This document shows, one piece after another, positions 21,136 through 32,190 of a stretch of DNA of 64,000 nt. A program made the position numbers and the translations under genes. The stretch lies in contig CM057456.1 in the NCBI GenBank assembly GCA_016271365.2, positions 1,397,139,001 through 1,397,203,000 on the forward strand, in the 5' to 3' direction. Position 1 is the stretch's first letter, and each line of letters begins with the position of its first letter. The DNA comes from Neoceratodus forsteri. Lineage: Eukaryota; Chordata; Ceratodontiformes; Ceratodontidae. The notes below the pieces were generated by a model. The model was not told the origin of the DNA, did not search any database, and was given only the letters and a program-made list of their open reading frames with translations.

Positions 21136-22681
21136 GCTCAACATACATTAAAACATAAAGCATTAATACAAATGAAAGTACAATACAGAGTATCAAGCAA
21201 TAAAAACAGAAGTTACAAACATCAGAATATGCAAACACATTTGCATTTTTGCTTTGAGCATAATTTTAAGGCTACAACAACTTTTGCATCTATTTTTTTA
21301 CTCTTTTTTTGTATCTATGTATATGAATGAAGAATTCACACTCTGCTTGGTTTAGTAAACAAATAATCTAAATGCAGAATAGTTGAGCTGATTTTAAAAA
21401 AAAAAAAACAGTCTTTATAAGTTGACTTGACAGACTGCCTAAAGGTTAATTCCTGGGATTTGTTTTCTTCTGATAATTATATAATTTTTCCTCCCACTCC
21501 TGCCTGACCCTGGCTAGCCAGGTGGCCTGCTCAGGCTGTTCCTGTCCCTGCCTTATACGACCAGTCTTTGTTTTCCCACACCACCCACCTACCAAACCTC
21601 TGGACACTAAAAGCCTCAGAGCAGGTGCTGGCTCCGTGGTGCTAGCTATCAAGGGATCGCTCGACACGCTGGCAACAGGTGGTCTGGGCAGCAGGAGCGA
21701 GTCCGCAGGGAGGGCTCAGAATGTCCATTGGACGCTTTCCTCCCTGGGGGGTGGGTGCGAGCCTGCATCGCTCTTGAGCAGACCCTGGTGGGCCATAGTG
21801 GTGGCACACTTTGCGGCATGGGTGACCACACACCGCAGTGCACTATTTAGGGATGCCACGTGCGTGTGGTCGTATTGTGGGTAGGGGGGATGGAAAAACA
21901 AAAAATGGCCACTCAGTCGACCAGATGATGGTCACTGGATCCCCTCCACCATGGAGCCCCGGCAGACTGCCCTCTCAGGCTGCCCCATAGCCCCCGTGAC
22001 CAAGTCAAGGTTGAACGCCAGCCCCCTCCCCGATGAAGGGATACAATGGGCACGTCTGGTGCACAGGAAAAATCAGGATCAGCAGCAGGATGGCAGGAGG
22101 GGATGACTTGGCTGATTGGGGGCCCTAAGCGTCCCGAAGCAGTGGATGGCTGAGCAGCGGGGGAGCATAAACAGATGATGCAAAAAAAAATGCCACAAAG
22201 CTTGCCCCCTCTGGTGGAACTACAGTTCAGGAGGAAAGCCACCTGGGAGGACTACTAGGTCACTGGAGGGGAGGTGTATGAGAAGGACTGGGATTCAGTA
22301 TATTGACTCGGAATCAGGAGCAAGCCGACATTGTAACCAGGCACAGGATTTTTTCTGTTACAAGCCCTCCAATCTCCCCGTGATGCTATTTATTGCCACC
22401 CACTTGTGATGGTCTGTGAGGGTGAAGCTTGCAATCCAAGAATGCCAGTGCTTCCCACAGAACTCAGGAGGCATTGCAGAGCAAGTGACAGCAACCTTCT
22501 TACCCCAGGTTCTGTGAACTCGACCTCCACAGCATGCCCAGAACCCTGCTGGCCTAGAGCGAGTCATGATCAAGTGTCAATCCCAGGCCTTTCCAAGAGG
22601 TAGCGCAACACGTTTACAGCCAGCACCGCCAGGACAGTTTGTACTGTGTTTTCTATAATGATTATGTATTTTGTATGTGTT
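21136..22681. other. No gene recognised; GC-richer block
   Basis: 21500-22600 is richer in G and C than its neighbours and has overlapping frames of 60-120 codons on both strands (for example 21522-21884 plus and 21913-22242 minus). None shows family motifs. It may be an old transposon, but no termini were found. Confidence 0.3.
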
Positions 22682-23072
22682 GAAAGGGAACATTTATTAA
22701 CAGTGTCTATCTTCATAGGTTCAAAGTCCATGAAAAGCTCTTTAAAATTAGGTATTGTGCTTATCGGTAGCTGGCATCAGTTCAGAGCAATTGCTGATGA
22801 AGGCTGCCCTATATTAATACTATGTTGCTACCATATTTGGCATTTTCTGATGCCATGCAGGGTGGAGCTGTGCCCAAGCACATTGCAGCTAGGCTCAGCC
22901 TTATCCTGCATGACATCATGAGGTTCCAGGAATGGTGGCAATGAAGTATTCTTGCATGGCAGACATAGTCATCAATATCTCTAGACTGCTGCCAGCTAAA
23001 GACTCTCATTTAAAAGAGATTTCCGTGGGCTTTCAAACTACAATGGGCACAATCAATAAATGTTCCCCTTTA
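22682..23072. repeat. Fold-back element just upstream of the U12 branch site
   Basis: The ends are AAAGGGAACATTTATT and AATAAATGTTCCCCTTT. Inner arms include TTAGGTATTG...GATGCCATGCAGG and CCTGCATGACATC...TTTAAAAGAGATTT. The whole 390 bp forms an imperfect hairpin, probably a non-autonomous DNA transposon. Confidence 0.75.
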
Positions 23073-23147
23073 AGAGTATAGATTTTGAAAGAATGTATAC
23101 TTTTTTAACAATATCCTCCAGATATGCATTGTTATTTTATTAGTGCT

Positions 23148-23166
23148 TTCCTTAACTAATAAGCAC
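23148..23166 (+). other. U12-type branch site and AC 3' splice site
   Basis: TTCCTTAAC (23148-23156) equals the U12 branch-point consensus. The intron ends AAGCAC at 23166, with the branch A about 11-12 nt from the junction, inside the narrow window used by the minor spliceosome. No long polypyrimidine tract separates branch and acceptor, as expected for U12 introns. Confidence 0.9.
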
Positions 23167-23311
23167 TTATTGTGCCAAGAGATACGAAGACAAAGAAGAT
23201 GAGGCTGATACCCTTTACAGAAAACAAAAAGTCTTACATCTGGTGTTGCAGTGGACAGCTCTATACAGGGACTGGTTACGGGAAGATGAACATACCAAGC
23301 TGTTTCTGAAG
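23167..23311 (+). CDS. RAPGEF5: RAPGEF5 internal exon, REM domain middle
   Basis: This 145-nt exon completes the His codon from the previous exon, then has 48 codons: YCAKRYEDKEDEAD, a charged linker, then KVLHLVLQWTALYRDWL and REDEHTKLFLK. These are the central REM-domain helices of a Rap GEF, which stabilise the catalytic module. It ends on AAG with donor GTACGATATA, in phase 0, joining the exon at 46572. The upstream junction uses U12 AT-AC signals. Codon use is ordinary and no stop interrupts the frame, unlike all flanking repeat-derived sequence. The choice of RAPGEF5 comes from the 'V-L-H-L-V-x-Q-W-x-A-L-Y-x-D-W-L' pattern as recalled for that family. Confidence 0.88.
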
Positions 23312-23399
23312 GTACGATATATACTTTATGCATCTTGCAGACTGGGCTCAAGCAGCAAGGCTGGGATACCTGCCAGCCAGCTAAATGACATGAGTTGGT

Positions 23400-24482
23400 A
23401 CTGTATCTGGAGCCCAGTTATCAGTTACACTCACTACTATCCAAGCTAATGTTAGCCACCCTCGGTCACCACTGCGATCCCCCTGCTCAGTGCTCACATA
23501 GCTTAGTGCAAGTCTGGCTTCTTTGAAATTACAAGAGAATTGCTTGTGGCCCATATAGGTCCTTGTACAAATAAAGATTTGTGTTTTGGCATCTAGGGCA
23601 CATGATGAGACATACAGTGTTAGAGGGGCAGCAGCTGAATGATCTCTGGATTTTGTAGTCCTATTTCTCGTGGGGAATGGTGATCGTATCTGCTGTTTTA
23701 ATGTGAGCACATTTGGCATCTTTTCTATTGAGAGCAGAATATTCCTGATACCTTTCTATTTGTTGACGTTTTGCTTAGGACAATAAATTGCTTCAGGTTT
23801 TGGGGTCGCCTGTATATCAAAAGTAGGGGTTGTGCAAAAACAACTCAGTCTTTCATCTTCTCTGAGAACTGAATTGAGATCTTTAATTATCTTATGCATT
23901 GGTTCAGTGTGAGGGCTGTAAGTGACCTCCAGTAGGGTACAGTCATTTTTCAGTTTTTTTCCCTTATGTTCCATTAAATTACTTACCAGTATTCTTATTG
24001 TCATGCAGATCTGATTGTCAGCCATTTGTGGGTTGTAGCCTGGATTTCAGAAGGCTTCTCTATGGGTGCTTATACTATATGTTAGTCTCGACTGTACCGT
24101 ATGGCTTGTTTGTAGATGATGGAATGTTTTGTATTTTTGGGGCGGAAGGTCCTATTGTATGGGTTGCTAAATTGGTCAATGGACTTGCAATAAATGGATG
24201 TCTGTATTTTCCCATCTTTTATGATGACACTGGTGTCCAGGAAGCTGACCTGTGTGGGAAAGTGGTGGGGCTTAAATTGTGTAGTAGTGCAGAATGAATT
24301 GAAGTTGAGGTTAAATTCTGTGAGGTCCTGTTCACTGGTGGTCCAGATAAGGAAGATGTCATTGATGTACCATAAATATATCAGGAGTTGGACAAGCAGG
24401 TTTCTTCTAACTTAGTCATTAATATGTTGTTATACTGAGGTGTCGTTCTTGTACCCATTGCTGTTCCCATGATTTGCATTGT
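23400..24482 (-). pseudogene. Penelope-like element, RT C-terminal half and GIY-YIG start
   Basis: Read on the minus strand from 24482: QIMGTAMGTRTTPQYNNI (Penelope RT motif GTAMG), then YINDIFLIW at about 24342-24372 in place of YIDD, then SFLDTSVIIKDGKIQTSIY. The frame at 24025-23756 has TYSPHTEPMHKIIKDL, the post-RT linker of the family. Near 23660-23560 there is LIMCPRCQNTNLY, the first part of a GIY-YIG endonuclease domain. Penelope elements use RT plus this endonuclease to retrotranspose. Stops and frameshifts abound. The N-terminal part lies at 25700-26330. Confidence 0.8.
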
Positions 24483-24484
24483 CA

Positions 24485-24898
24485 GTGTCAGTGGCTCAGT
24501 AGGTAGCACACTCGCCTCTGAGGCCAGGAGATCAGAGGGCTGTGGGTTCAGTTCCCACATCTGGCACTTGGGTTAATATCTCAGTACTGACACTAGTGCA
24601 GCATGAGAGGAGTGCTGCACTTCTGAGGTGCCGCCTTTCGGATGAGACGTTAAACTGAGGTCCCATCTGCCTGGATTGGTGGTAGTTCAGGTGGATGTTA
24701 AAGATCCCATAGCACTTATCGAAAAGAGTGAAATTTCCCTGTGTCCTGGCCAAATTTCCTCATTCACTAAAATACCACCAGCAGTTTAATCTGGTTCAAG
24801 GTCAGTTGGCATTCATCTGTATCCCCTGGTCATGCCTGAAAATAGGCAGGATTTGTCTAGTGCACTTAACCCGGTCAACAAAAACTAAATAAATAAGT
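24485..24898 (+). mobile_element. tRNA-derived SINE with LINE-matching tail
   Basis: The head has GTGGCTCAGTAGGTAGCAC (A box) and GGGTTCAGTTCCCAC (B box). The body carries CTTTCGGATGAGACGTTAAA and AAAGATCCCATAGCACTT, a central block found in many fish and other vertebrate SINEs. The tail CCTGAAAATAGGCAGG...AACAAAAACTAAATAAATAA is the same as the 3' end of the LINE at 7940-8020. It sits at the break in the Penelope-like element. Confidence 0.88.
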
Positions 24899-24936
24899 AT
24901 ATGGGTCATTTCTAAAAGGAGACGTAGTTGTGTGTA

Positions 24937-25695
24937 ATTTATTTATTCAGGTTTTGTTAACCAGGTAAGTACACTAGACAAGACATTTGCCTATTTTCAG
25001 GTACGACCCAGAAGAGTACAGGAAAATAACAGTTCAAGTACATAGGACAGCATGATACAATTTAGGCAGTTTCACAGAGTCAGGGAAAGCATAACATATT
25101 CAGTAAGTCCACACAGTTAAAACAGACAGAAACATATGCACAGAGTCACCAAAGCTGTGAGCAGCTCATTGTATACAATTATGTACAGTTTAGGACCCCA
25201 ACAAGTAGAGCCGCAGTCAGAGCAATGCCACACACATAGGATGGTATCCTTATGTGCAGGGCCATACCCAAGAAGGCAGACAACACCTTGAGAAAGTTGG
25301 GTTCAGTGCAGGGTGCCAGGCAAGATCATGGAGGTTTGAGACAACCACATTTTGAGGAAAGCTTCAAGTGATTCCACAGGGTGGGTGAGAGGGGGAGGAG
25401 CGAACCTGTGCAGGAAGGGAGTTCCACAATCTAGGGGCACACGAGGCAAAATCTCTGTCCCCCATTTGAGTGCGATTGGCAGGGATCTTGAGAACAGCTG
25501 GGCCCAGGGACCTAAGGGAGTAGAGGGGTGCCAGGACCAAGGACCTTACCCGTGAAACATCCCAGGACAAGGTTTAGGTAATTAGACGGAGAGAGCCAGT
25601 TAAGCTTGCTATATAGGTCACAGTGGTGGGTGAGGAGAGGGGCGGCAAGAGCAAAATGGCAAATGTTGTTGTAGGCTATGGTCAGTATACATTGA
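24937..25695 (-). pseudogene. 5'-truncated LINE, antisense, inserted in Penelope-like element
   Basis: The 3' tail begins at 24937 (ATTTATTTATTCAGG, CTATTTTCAGGTACGACCC on the plus strand). The frame at 25570-25364 reads RSLGPAVLKIPANRTQMGD and CAPRLWNSLPAQVRSSPSH. It corresponds to 3660-3780 of the plus-strand LINE copy. Upstream, near 25605-25690, is the block matching AYNNICHF and CDLYSKLNWLS. It ends where Penelope-like sequence resumes. Confidence 0.75.
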
Positions 25696-25699
25696 GAGA

Positions 25700-26330
25700 G
25701 AGAGATGAGAGTGTGCTTTCATCAGTATGTTTTGTTGATCCAGGTATTGTCTGCACGTAGTCCATCTCCATGAGGATGTTGGTCTATAGGGCTTCAGCAG
25801 CCATGGTTGGTAAAGTACAGCACAGCTCTGGTACAGGGCCAAAAGTATTACGTTTGTTAAGGTCAGTGGTATAATTTATGTAGCTTGATGAGCTCTTTTA
25901 CCAGTGACTTGGGGAAGGGGGGTTCTAGCCAACGTGAGATATTGTCACTTAGTTTTCCAGTTCCTGAGATAATAGGATGGCATGGGTTCCCCTCTGTATG
26001 TATTTTGAGAAGCAGGTAAAAGGTGACGGGTTTAGGGTCCTTGGGTATCTGATTATACCATTTAGCAATTTAATGTGGGATTCTCCTGTCATTTCCTGCA
26101 TTACCAAGCTGTTTGTTTCCTCCAGGTTGTCTGTTGTGTTCATGATGATTACAGAATTACCCTTATCTGCTGGCTTGATACTTATATCCGTGTTATTTTT
26201 CAGTGTCCACGTGGCCCTTCTTTCAGCAGGGGAAAGGTTGTACATCTCGTTTCTCTGGTATGGAGGATGTGAACAAGTGTCTGAAGCTCTCAATATACTG
26301 GTCACTGAAAAATAACAGATGTAAACAGGC
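25700..26330 (-). pseudogene. Penelope-like element, N-terminal part
   Basis: The frame 26305-25949 reads LSPAERRATWTLKNNTDI then SIKPADKGNSVIIMNTTD, the hallmark 'IKPADKGG-x-VVIM' block before the Penelope RT fingers. The following codons (PPFPKSLVKELIKLHKLY) continue to about 25860. The piece down to 25700 is frameshifted. It is the same orientation and order as 23400-24482, so they are one element split by the LINE and SINE. Confidence 0.8.
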
Positions 26331-26469
26331 TACTAAAAGTAAAGAAAGAGTCTCTTTTTGTTTCTCTTGTGGTCATGTGTGAGCAAACACAGCACACCTC
26401 AATCTTCATTTGCACCAACAAGAAATTGTCAGTACAAATGCTTCCAGGTTTACACAAAGACCTTCTTCA

Positions 26470-28389
26470 GGTGATGGCCTCCCCTTCCCTCTCCCTCCCC
26501 TCCTCTCCCCTCACAGGGTTTCGTTGTCCCCCCGTTACTACCCAGGAAACCTTAACTGCCCTTTACTTTCTCAACATAAACAAATCCAGCCTTGGTGGAC
26601 TGGATCCTAAACTACTACGTATCTCTGCTCCTGCCGTAGCATTTCCTCTGACTCACCTACTCAACCTCTCTTCCCTCATTGCTGTCCCTCAGTCCTGGAA
26701 GTTGGCCAAAGTTCTCCCACTATGCAAAGGGGAAGGGGTGGCTTCCTCCCAAGGGAATGGGTGGCTTCCTCCCAAGGGAACTTCTGCCCAGTCTTCCTTC
26801 TCCCATCTCTGGCCAAGCTGTAAGAGAAGCTTGTCTACACCAGACTCTCGGATTTCCAGTCCTCCATCAGTTTCCTCTCACTATTCCAGTCTGGCTTGTG
26901 AAAGCATCACACCACTATCTCCTCCCTACTATGTGTAACTTATTCTGTCCTCTCAGGGACTGATATGGGGCATATCACAGCTGTCATCTTTATTCAACTG
27001 GCCAAGGCCTTTGACTCAGTGTCCATGTCCCACTCACTCCTCTTGGATAAGCTAAGTTCTGCTGGCCTCTCAGCTCCTGTGGTAGACTGTTTTCATTCCT
27101 ACCTCACGGGCCTCCTATAGTCTGTTCAGATTGGTAGTGCCATGTCTCCCCTCTTCCCGTCCAGGCGGGAGTCCCATAGAGCTCCATCCTGGGTCCCATT
27201 TTCTTCTTTGTCTGCTTCAGTGACCTTCCACAGGCCTGTACCTACTCACATATCTACATGTATGCAGATGTCATCCATACCTCCTGCCCTCCTACTCAGC
27301 CATGCAAGGTCTGCTCTAGCAAGACTTCCACAATGTTCTACACTGGTTCCAATCAAACAAACTCTCGGGCAACACAAAAAAAACTGTGTCCATTACTTTT
27401 GGTACCAGCCAGAAATTTTCCAGACTCCCAATTCTGCCCATTTTCACCACCTTGGATGGCAACCCTCTAGAAGTGGTCCAGTCTTTTAACTACCTCGTTG
27501 TGTGGCTCAACCCTCAGTGTGTTGCTTGACAGCAAGCTTGACTGCTTTGCCCACATTGACTCCATCCATGCAAAGCGCTGCCCCAAACTTGCTGCCTTTT
27601 ATTGCAATAAACGCTGTTTGTGTGAACAGGTCTGCCGTGAGCTTCTTACTATAATGGTGCTCCCGGTCTTTGACTGTGTGCACGTGGTGTATGACAATGC
27701 CCCCGCACTTCCCTGGCCAGACTGGATACCCTCTGCAACTCTCTCTGCCACTTTGCTACCAACACCCTTCTTCGTACTCATCATTGCCCACTATACTCCT
27801 CCTTATCCATTCTCTCTCTACCTTCACGTTGCCAGATACATTGTTCCTTATTCTTTTGCAAATACTGGTTTGTATCCCTTGCCTCTTACCTCTCTTCTCT
27901 TCTCTCCGTTATCCCCTCTGCCTCCTGTTGTCTCCACTCCAGGGATCCTCACACTTTCTCCATTCCTCATCCCAGCTCCTCTGCTGGGCAGTCTGCCTTT
28001 TCCTATTGCCTTCCATACTCAGGAACCAGGTCCCCTCTTCCCTCTACTTTGCTGCCTCCCTGGGCTCCCTCAAGTACCAGCTGTGACAGTCCCCCGGCTC
28101 CTGTTTTCCCCCTCCCTGATGGCTCCGCTTGCATTTGTTTCCTATTTAGGTGGACATTTTGCTGAAACGCTCATTTGTTGCTCATGCCCCGTTGGCTTAT
28201 TTTGCACTCGTTTTTGTGCACTTACTCCTGTATTTTAACCATGTCTTTGTGTGCAGTTTATTGTAACTGCAAAACAGTGTTTGTGCTATGTATTATGCAT
28301 CCTTTGATCCCTTCCACCGAGTGGCACCTGGAAATGAGCCTCGGCTCAGTGTGTCTTTCACGGTCAGCAAATTTCAAATAAATAAATAA
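26470..28389 (+). pseudogene. LINE (L2/Rex1-like), sense, RT to 3' end
   Basis: At 26369-26938 the frame has TLTALYFLNINKSSLGGLDPKLL and APAVAFPLTHLLNLS, then SWKLAKVLPL: the RT fingers of a jockey-superfamily LINE. At 26985-27030 the frame IFIQLAKAFDSVS holds RT motif A with Asp altered to Gln. At 27250-27275 an ADV block stands for YADD. At 27570-27680 comes the LPVFDCVHVVYDNA segment. The 3' end at 28340-28389 (GCTCAGTGTGTCTTTC, then AAATAAATAAAT) matches those at 37842 and 40155. Frameshifts and a small tandem duplication near 26740-26780 show it is dead. Confidence 0.8.
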
Positions 28390-29030
28390 TGCTACAGGCC
28401 GGTCAGTCTCACTTCAGTAGTGGGGAAATTAACCTTGCTTAAGGTAGGGCAGGTAGGGTATCTGGAATCCAGTGGGCTATAAGGATACAGGTAACGTGGA
28501 TTCATGGAGTGGGGAGGGGAGGTCCTGCCAGATGAATTTGATTTCTTTGACTGGGTAACTAAGGAAATAGATGAGGGAAGTGTGGTGGACGTGGCCTGTC
28601 CTGACTTTAACAAGGCCTTTGACACAATGTCACACAGGCGACTGATAAAGAAACAGAGCAGCCTGTGGGGTTTAATCTAAAGTGGTGAATTGTGTTAGAA
28701 AGTGGTTAACAGATAAGTGACAGAAAGAAGTGGTTAACAGCCCTCACTCTAATGATGGGAGAGTGACCATCATAGTGCTGCGGGGCTCAGTACTGGGACC
28801 AGTACTCTTCAGTGTCTTCATAAGTGACATAGCAAAAGAACTGGAAGGGCAGGTATGCATTTTTGTACGTGATACCAGGGGCAGACTCGGGAGCGGGTAA
28901 AGAGAATGTGAAGTGATCTTGGGAAACTCAGGGAGTGGTCAAGAGCATGGCAGTTGGGGTTCAGTGACAAAAAATGTAGAATCATGCACCTAAGGCTAGG
29001 AACCCAGGAACGAAGTGTAGAATAAGGGGA
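28390..29030 (+). pseudogene. CR1 RT fragment, sense
   Basis: CCGGTCAGTCTCACTTCAGT begins the RPVSLTSV block. FDFFDWVTKEIDEGSVVDVA then PDFNKAFDTMSHRRL spans RT motif A. Near 28780 is RGSVLGPVLFSVFISD. Near 28960 the sequence reads TTCAGTGACAAAAAATG, the KKC block. It stops at about 29030, next to AT-rich sequence with ATTCATTATTCA repeats. Confidence 0.75.
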
Positions 29031-29155
29031 TACTAGGGTTGTGTGAGTAACGAATAGTATTTCTTGAATGCAATGAATAATGCACTATTCATTATTCACA
29101 TCAAAATAACAAATAGTGTCACTATTCATGAGGTATAAATATTGGGGAAAGTGCC

Positions 29156-29380
29156 CCCCCCCAGGTGACCAGGGCTAGTCTCCTGACCACCTGTCCTCCT
29201 CATTTTATTTTTACAAGGTCTCCCACCCACCTCCCCCTTATCCCATGTCCCAGAGCTAAACAAATGCCTTATTGGCATACTGCCACTGGCTGCTGGCACA
29301 CTGCCATGAGCCAACACTATCATTGCATTTTAAAAGCTTCCTGGTTCCCGCGCAATATCAGTTCCGAAACACTGCCCAAC
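29156..29380. repeat. Inverted repeat, left copy
   Basis: GACCAGGGCTAGTCTCCTG through GCTTCCTGGTTCCCGCGC recurs reverse-complemented at 32693-32905 (GAACCAGAAATATG...GAGACTAGCCATTGCC). The pair encloses 3.3 kb. Confidence 0.75.
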
Positions 29381-29407
29381 TGCATTCAGCCACTCATCCC
29401 CCTTGCT

Positions 29408-29842
29408 TTGATCCTTGATTGGGGGGGGGGCTAAAAAAACTAAAATCAGTTAGCCATTCAGAGCCTCCTCCCACTGCAGTGCACATCCTACCATAACCTG
29501 CTTGAGTGTGAGATTTCTTTTCTTCTTGTTCCGCTCATTGAATAGGGTGAATTGTAGTTTACGATCACAAGGGAGGAGGAGGAGGAGGAGGGGCAGGAAC
29601 ATCATTAGTGATGCTATGCAGCCTGAGCCAATCAGGCTCCCTAACATGATGCTCTTCCTACCCCACCTCTCCCTTACGTTGCATACTACAATCACTCCAT
29701 TTATTGAGTTGGACAAGATGAAGAAGAAAGCTCTCAGTCAAGTGGGTTATGGTAGGACATGCACTGCACCTTGAGGGGGGGTCTGATTGACAGGCCGGTT
29801 TTAGTTTTGTTAGCCCCCCCACCCAAGCAAGGATTGGAGTCG
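29408..29842. repeat. Fold-back element, about 435 bp
   Basis: The ends are GATCCTTGATTGGGGGGGG and CCCCCCACCCAAGCAAGGAT. Inner arms include CAGTGCACATCCTACCATAAC and GTTATGGTAGGACATGCACTG. A GGA repeat lies near 29572-29592. It is a probable non-autonomous DNA transposon. Confidence 0.8.
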
Positions 29843-29984
29843 GGGGAGGTGAGTGGCAGAATGTAGTTGGATGGTACTTGGGTATGTTTTATTTATTTGT
29901 TTATTTAGTTAGTTATTTATTGAGATTTCTCAATTAAAACCTTTGAGTCAGAGACTCATTTACAAAGGCTTCACATCTATCAGT

Positions 29985-32190
29985 CAATCAATTAATCAAT
30001 TTCTTTATTTTACCAGGTGAAACACCATTGAGGAGAACTCATTTGCAAGGTGGACCTGGGAGGTCATAAAAGGAATTTACATCAAAGGAGAAAACAATAT
30101 ATAAAAGACAATGATAATATATGTACAGAGAAAACTTCGCAAACTGTGTGAGAGGCCTTTCGGCACCATGCAATTCTGCGTAAAGTTGAACCAGAATAAC
30201 ATTCTGTGGTGATTTGCATATGCAGCTCATGATGCTTTGCATTGTGTGGGCATGTGTGATTTTGTATTTTCTTAATATATGTACAGAGTGTATATAGGGT
30301 AATATTGCAACTATGATACAGTAGTCTTCCATATTCTGTGCTAATGATACACCCGCTCTCAGAGACCAAATCAATAGTTTCCTGGTACAGTACAGTTACA
30401 GTGTTTCGTGAAAGAGATAGGATTTACCCTATCCAAGGATAGCCTCACCTCAAGGTGAGTGAGGCGCTAGAGGTCATACAGGTCTGAGGGGGAGAGATCA
30501 TGCAAGACTGAAAGGGGAGGTAGTGAGGGGTGGAGGTATACAGAGCCGTAGAGAGGTAGGGGAAGCTCTATAGATTTAGAGTAGGGTGGAGATTAGAGCA
30601 TCATCAACGGAAACAATCGCAGACTTCCTTGAAGGTGCACAAGTAAAGAGTTTTGAAAGCGGACAACTCCAAGAGGCTCATAAGCCTCAGAGCTTTATGT
30701 ATAGAGTTCCATAGAACTGGGAGAGCGTGGCTTATAGCAGCTTTACCAAAAGGTGTCCTGATCTTAGGGACAGATAGAGAGATGTACTAGAGGCTTCTCA
30801 GTGGGTAGTTGCTGACCCTGCAGACAGGCAGGCAAGCAATCTGAAATGTACTGGGGGAGCATGTTAATGATTGATCTGTACATCCAATAGACAGCATTTC
30901 TTTGTCTTCTGGCACTTAAAGAGCTCCTGCCTACCTTGGCATAGAGAGTGCAATGATGGGTAACGTTCGGTAGTCCGGTAATGAATCAAATAGCACTGTG
31001 ATAAAGAGTGTCCAGTTTGGAGAAGATTGTGGTTGGTCCTTGGCTGTAGATGAAGTCAGTGTAATCCAGTAGGGGCATGAAAGTAGTCAGGACTAACCTG
31101 GTTTTTGCTTCCTGAGTAAGAAGATTCCTGATTCGAAAGAAGAGACCAAGTCTTTGCTTTAACTTTTTGGATAGCTCCTCAATATGATCAACAAAGGACA
31201 GGTTGATATCTGTCCAGAAGCTGAGGTATTTAAATTTAGTTACAAACTCCAGAGGTTCACCCAGGAGTGTGTTTACTTGCAGGGAAGTGCCAGAAGCATA
31301 AGACTTAGAGGTACTGGTAGACAGGGGAAACAGCATAGCTTTGGTTTTCTTTGCATTTAACAGTAACTTCAAATGCAGCAGGTTTGCTTGAAGTTGGTCA
31401 AAGTTATGTTGCAGGTCCCTGCAAGCTAGTTCTGGCACGGGTCTGTCAATGTACAAAACGGTATCGTCAGCAAATAAGTGAATGTTTGCAAATTCAAGGA
31501 CCTTATTAATGTTATTGATATAAATGGCAAATAGTAATGGCCTAAAATAGACCCTTGGGGTACACCTCTCAGTAGGTGTTTTGGCGAGGAAAATACCCCA
31601 TTGGCCTTGACCAGTTGTTTGCTATCTGTCAAGTAGTTATTAAATCATTTTAGAGCTGATTCGCCAATCTCAATGTATTCCAGCTCAGTCAGAAGCAGGT
31701 CATGATCCACAGTATCAAAGGCTTTGCTCAAGTCAAGGAACAAGGCACAAACGTAGTTCTTAGTATCCAGTGCTATCTGCCAGTCATTTGTGACTTTCGC
31801 AAGTGCGGATATGGTACTGTGGCGAGATCTAAAGCCAGATTGCGCTTCATTTAGCAGATTGAGGGATTCCAGGTAATGCCTGAGTTGAGCGTTGCCAACC
31901 TTCTTAAGTATTTTCAACAGGATGGGTAGGAGGGATATTGGCCCGTTGTTGTTTAGACCACTGGAGATACCGGATTTGAATGGGGTAATGACGTGAGCTG
32001 TTTTCCAGATAGATGGGAGCGTGTCCTGGGCAAGGGATAGGTTGAAGAGATGTGTGATAGGAGGAGATAAAGCGTGGTAATCTACTTTGAGATAGTAGGG
32101 CTCAATGTGATCTGCTCCAGCAGTTTTGCTTGTATCTAAATCCTGGAGTAATTCTTCCACTTGATTCAGTGAGACAGGACAGAAGGAGAA
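29985..32190 (-). pseudogene. Rex1-like LINE, antisense
   Basis: The 3' tail is at 29985-30060 (plus strand TTTCTTTATTTTACCAGG, ATTTGCAAGGTGGACC). On the minus strand, 32160-31645 encodes DTSKTAGADHIEPYYLK, SGFRSRHSTISAL and ALFLDLSKAFDTVDHDLL (RT motif A). 31632-31426 has LLRGVPQGSILG; the catalytic DD is in a frame broken near 31465. 31456-30986 has LNAKKTKAMLF, FKYLSFWTDINLSF and FFRIRNLLTQEAKTRLV. Reading-frame breaks make it inactive. The N-terminal endonuclease is absent (5' truncation). A dispersed repeat is inserted at 30136-30275. Confidence 0.85.
30136..30275 (+). repeat. Dispersed repeat, copy 2
   Basis: It matches 9391-9520 in the same orientation, from GTGTGAGAGGCCTTTCGGC to TGATTTTGTATTTT. 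It interrupts the 3' UTR of the Rex1-like LINE. Confidence 0.7.

Noticed and set aside
21522..22242. Coding gene in a GC-richer block
   Set aside because: Overlapping frames on both strands, no motif, no splice-flanked unit. Left as unknown.
24485..24560. Functional tRNA gene
   Set aside because: A and B boxes are clear, but the flanking body and LINE tail show a SINE. The same applies to 10121, 14445, 14770, 40012 and 46155.
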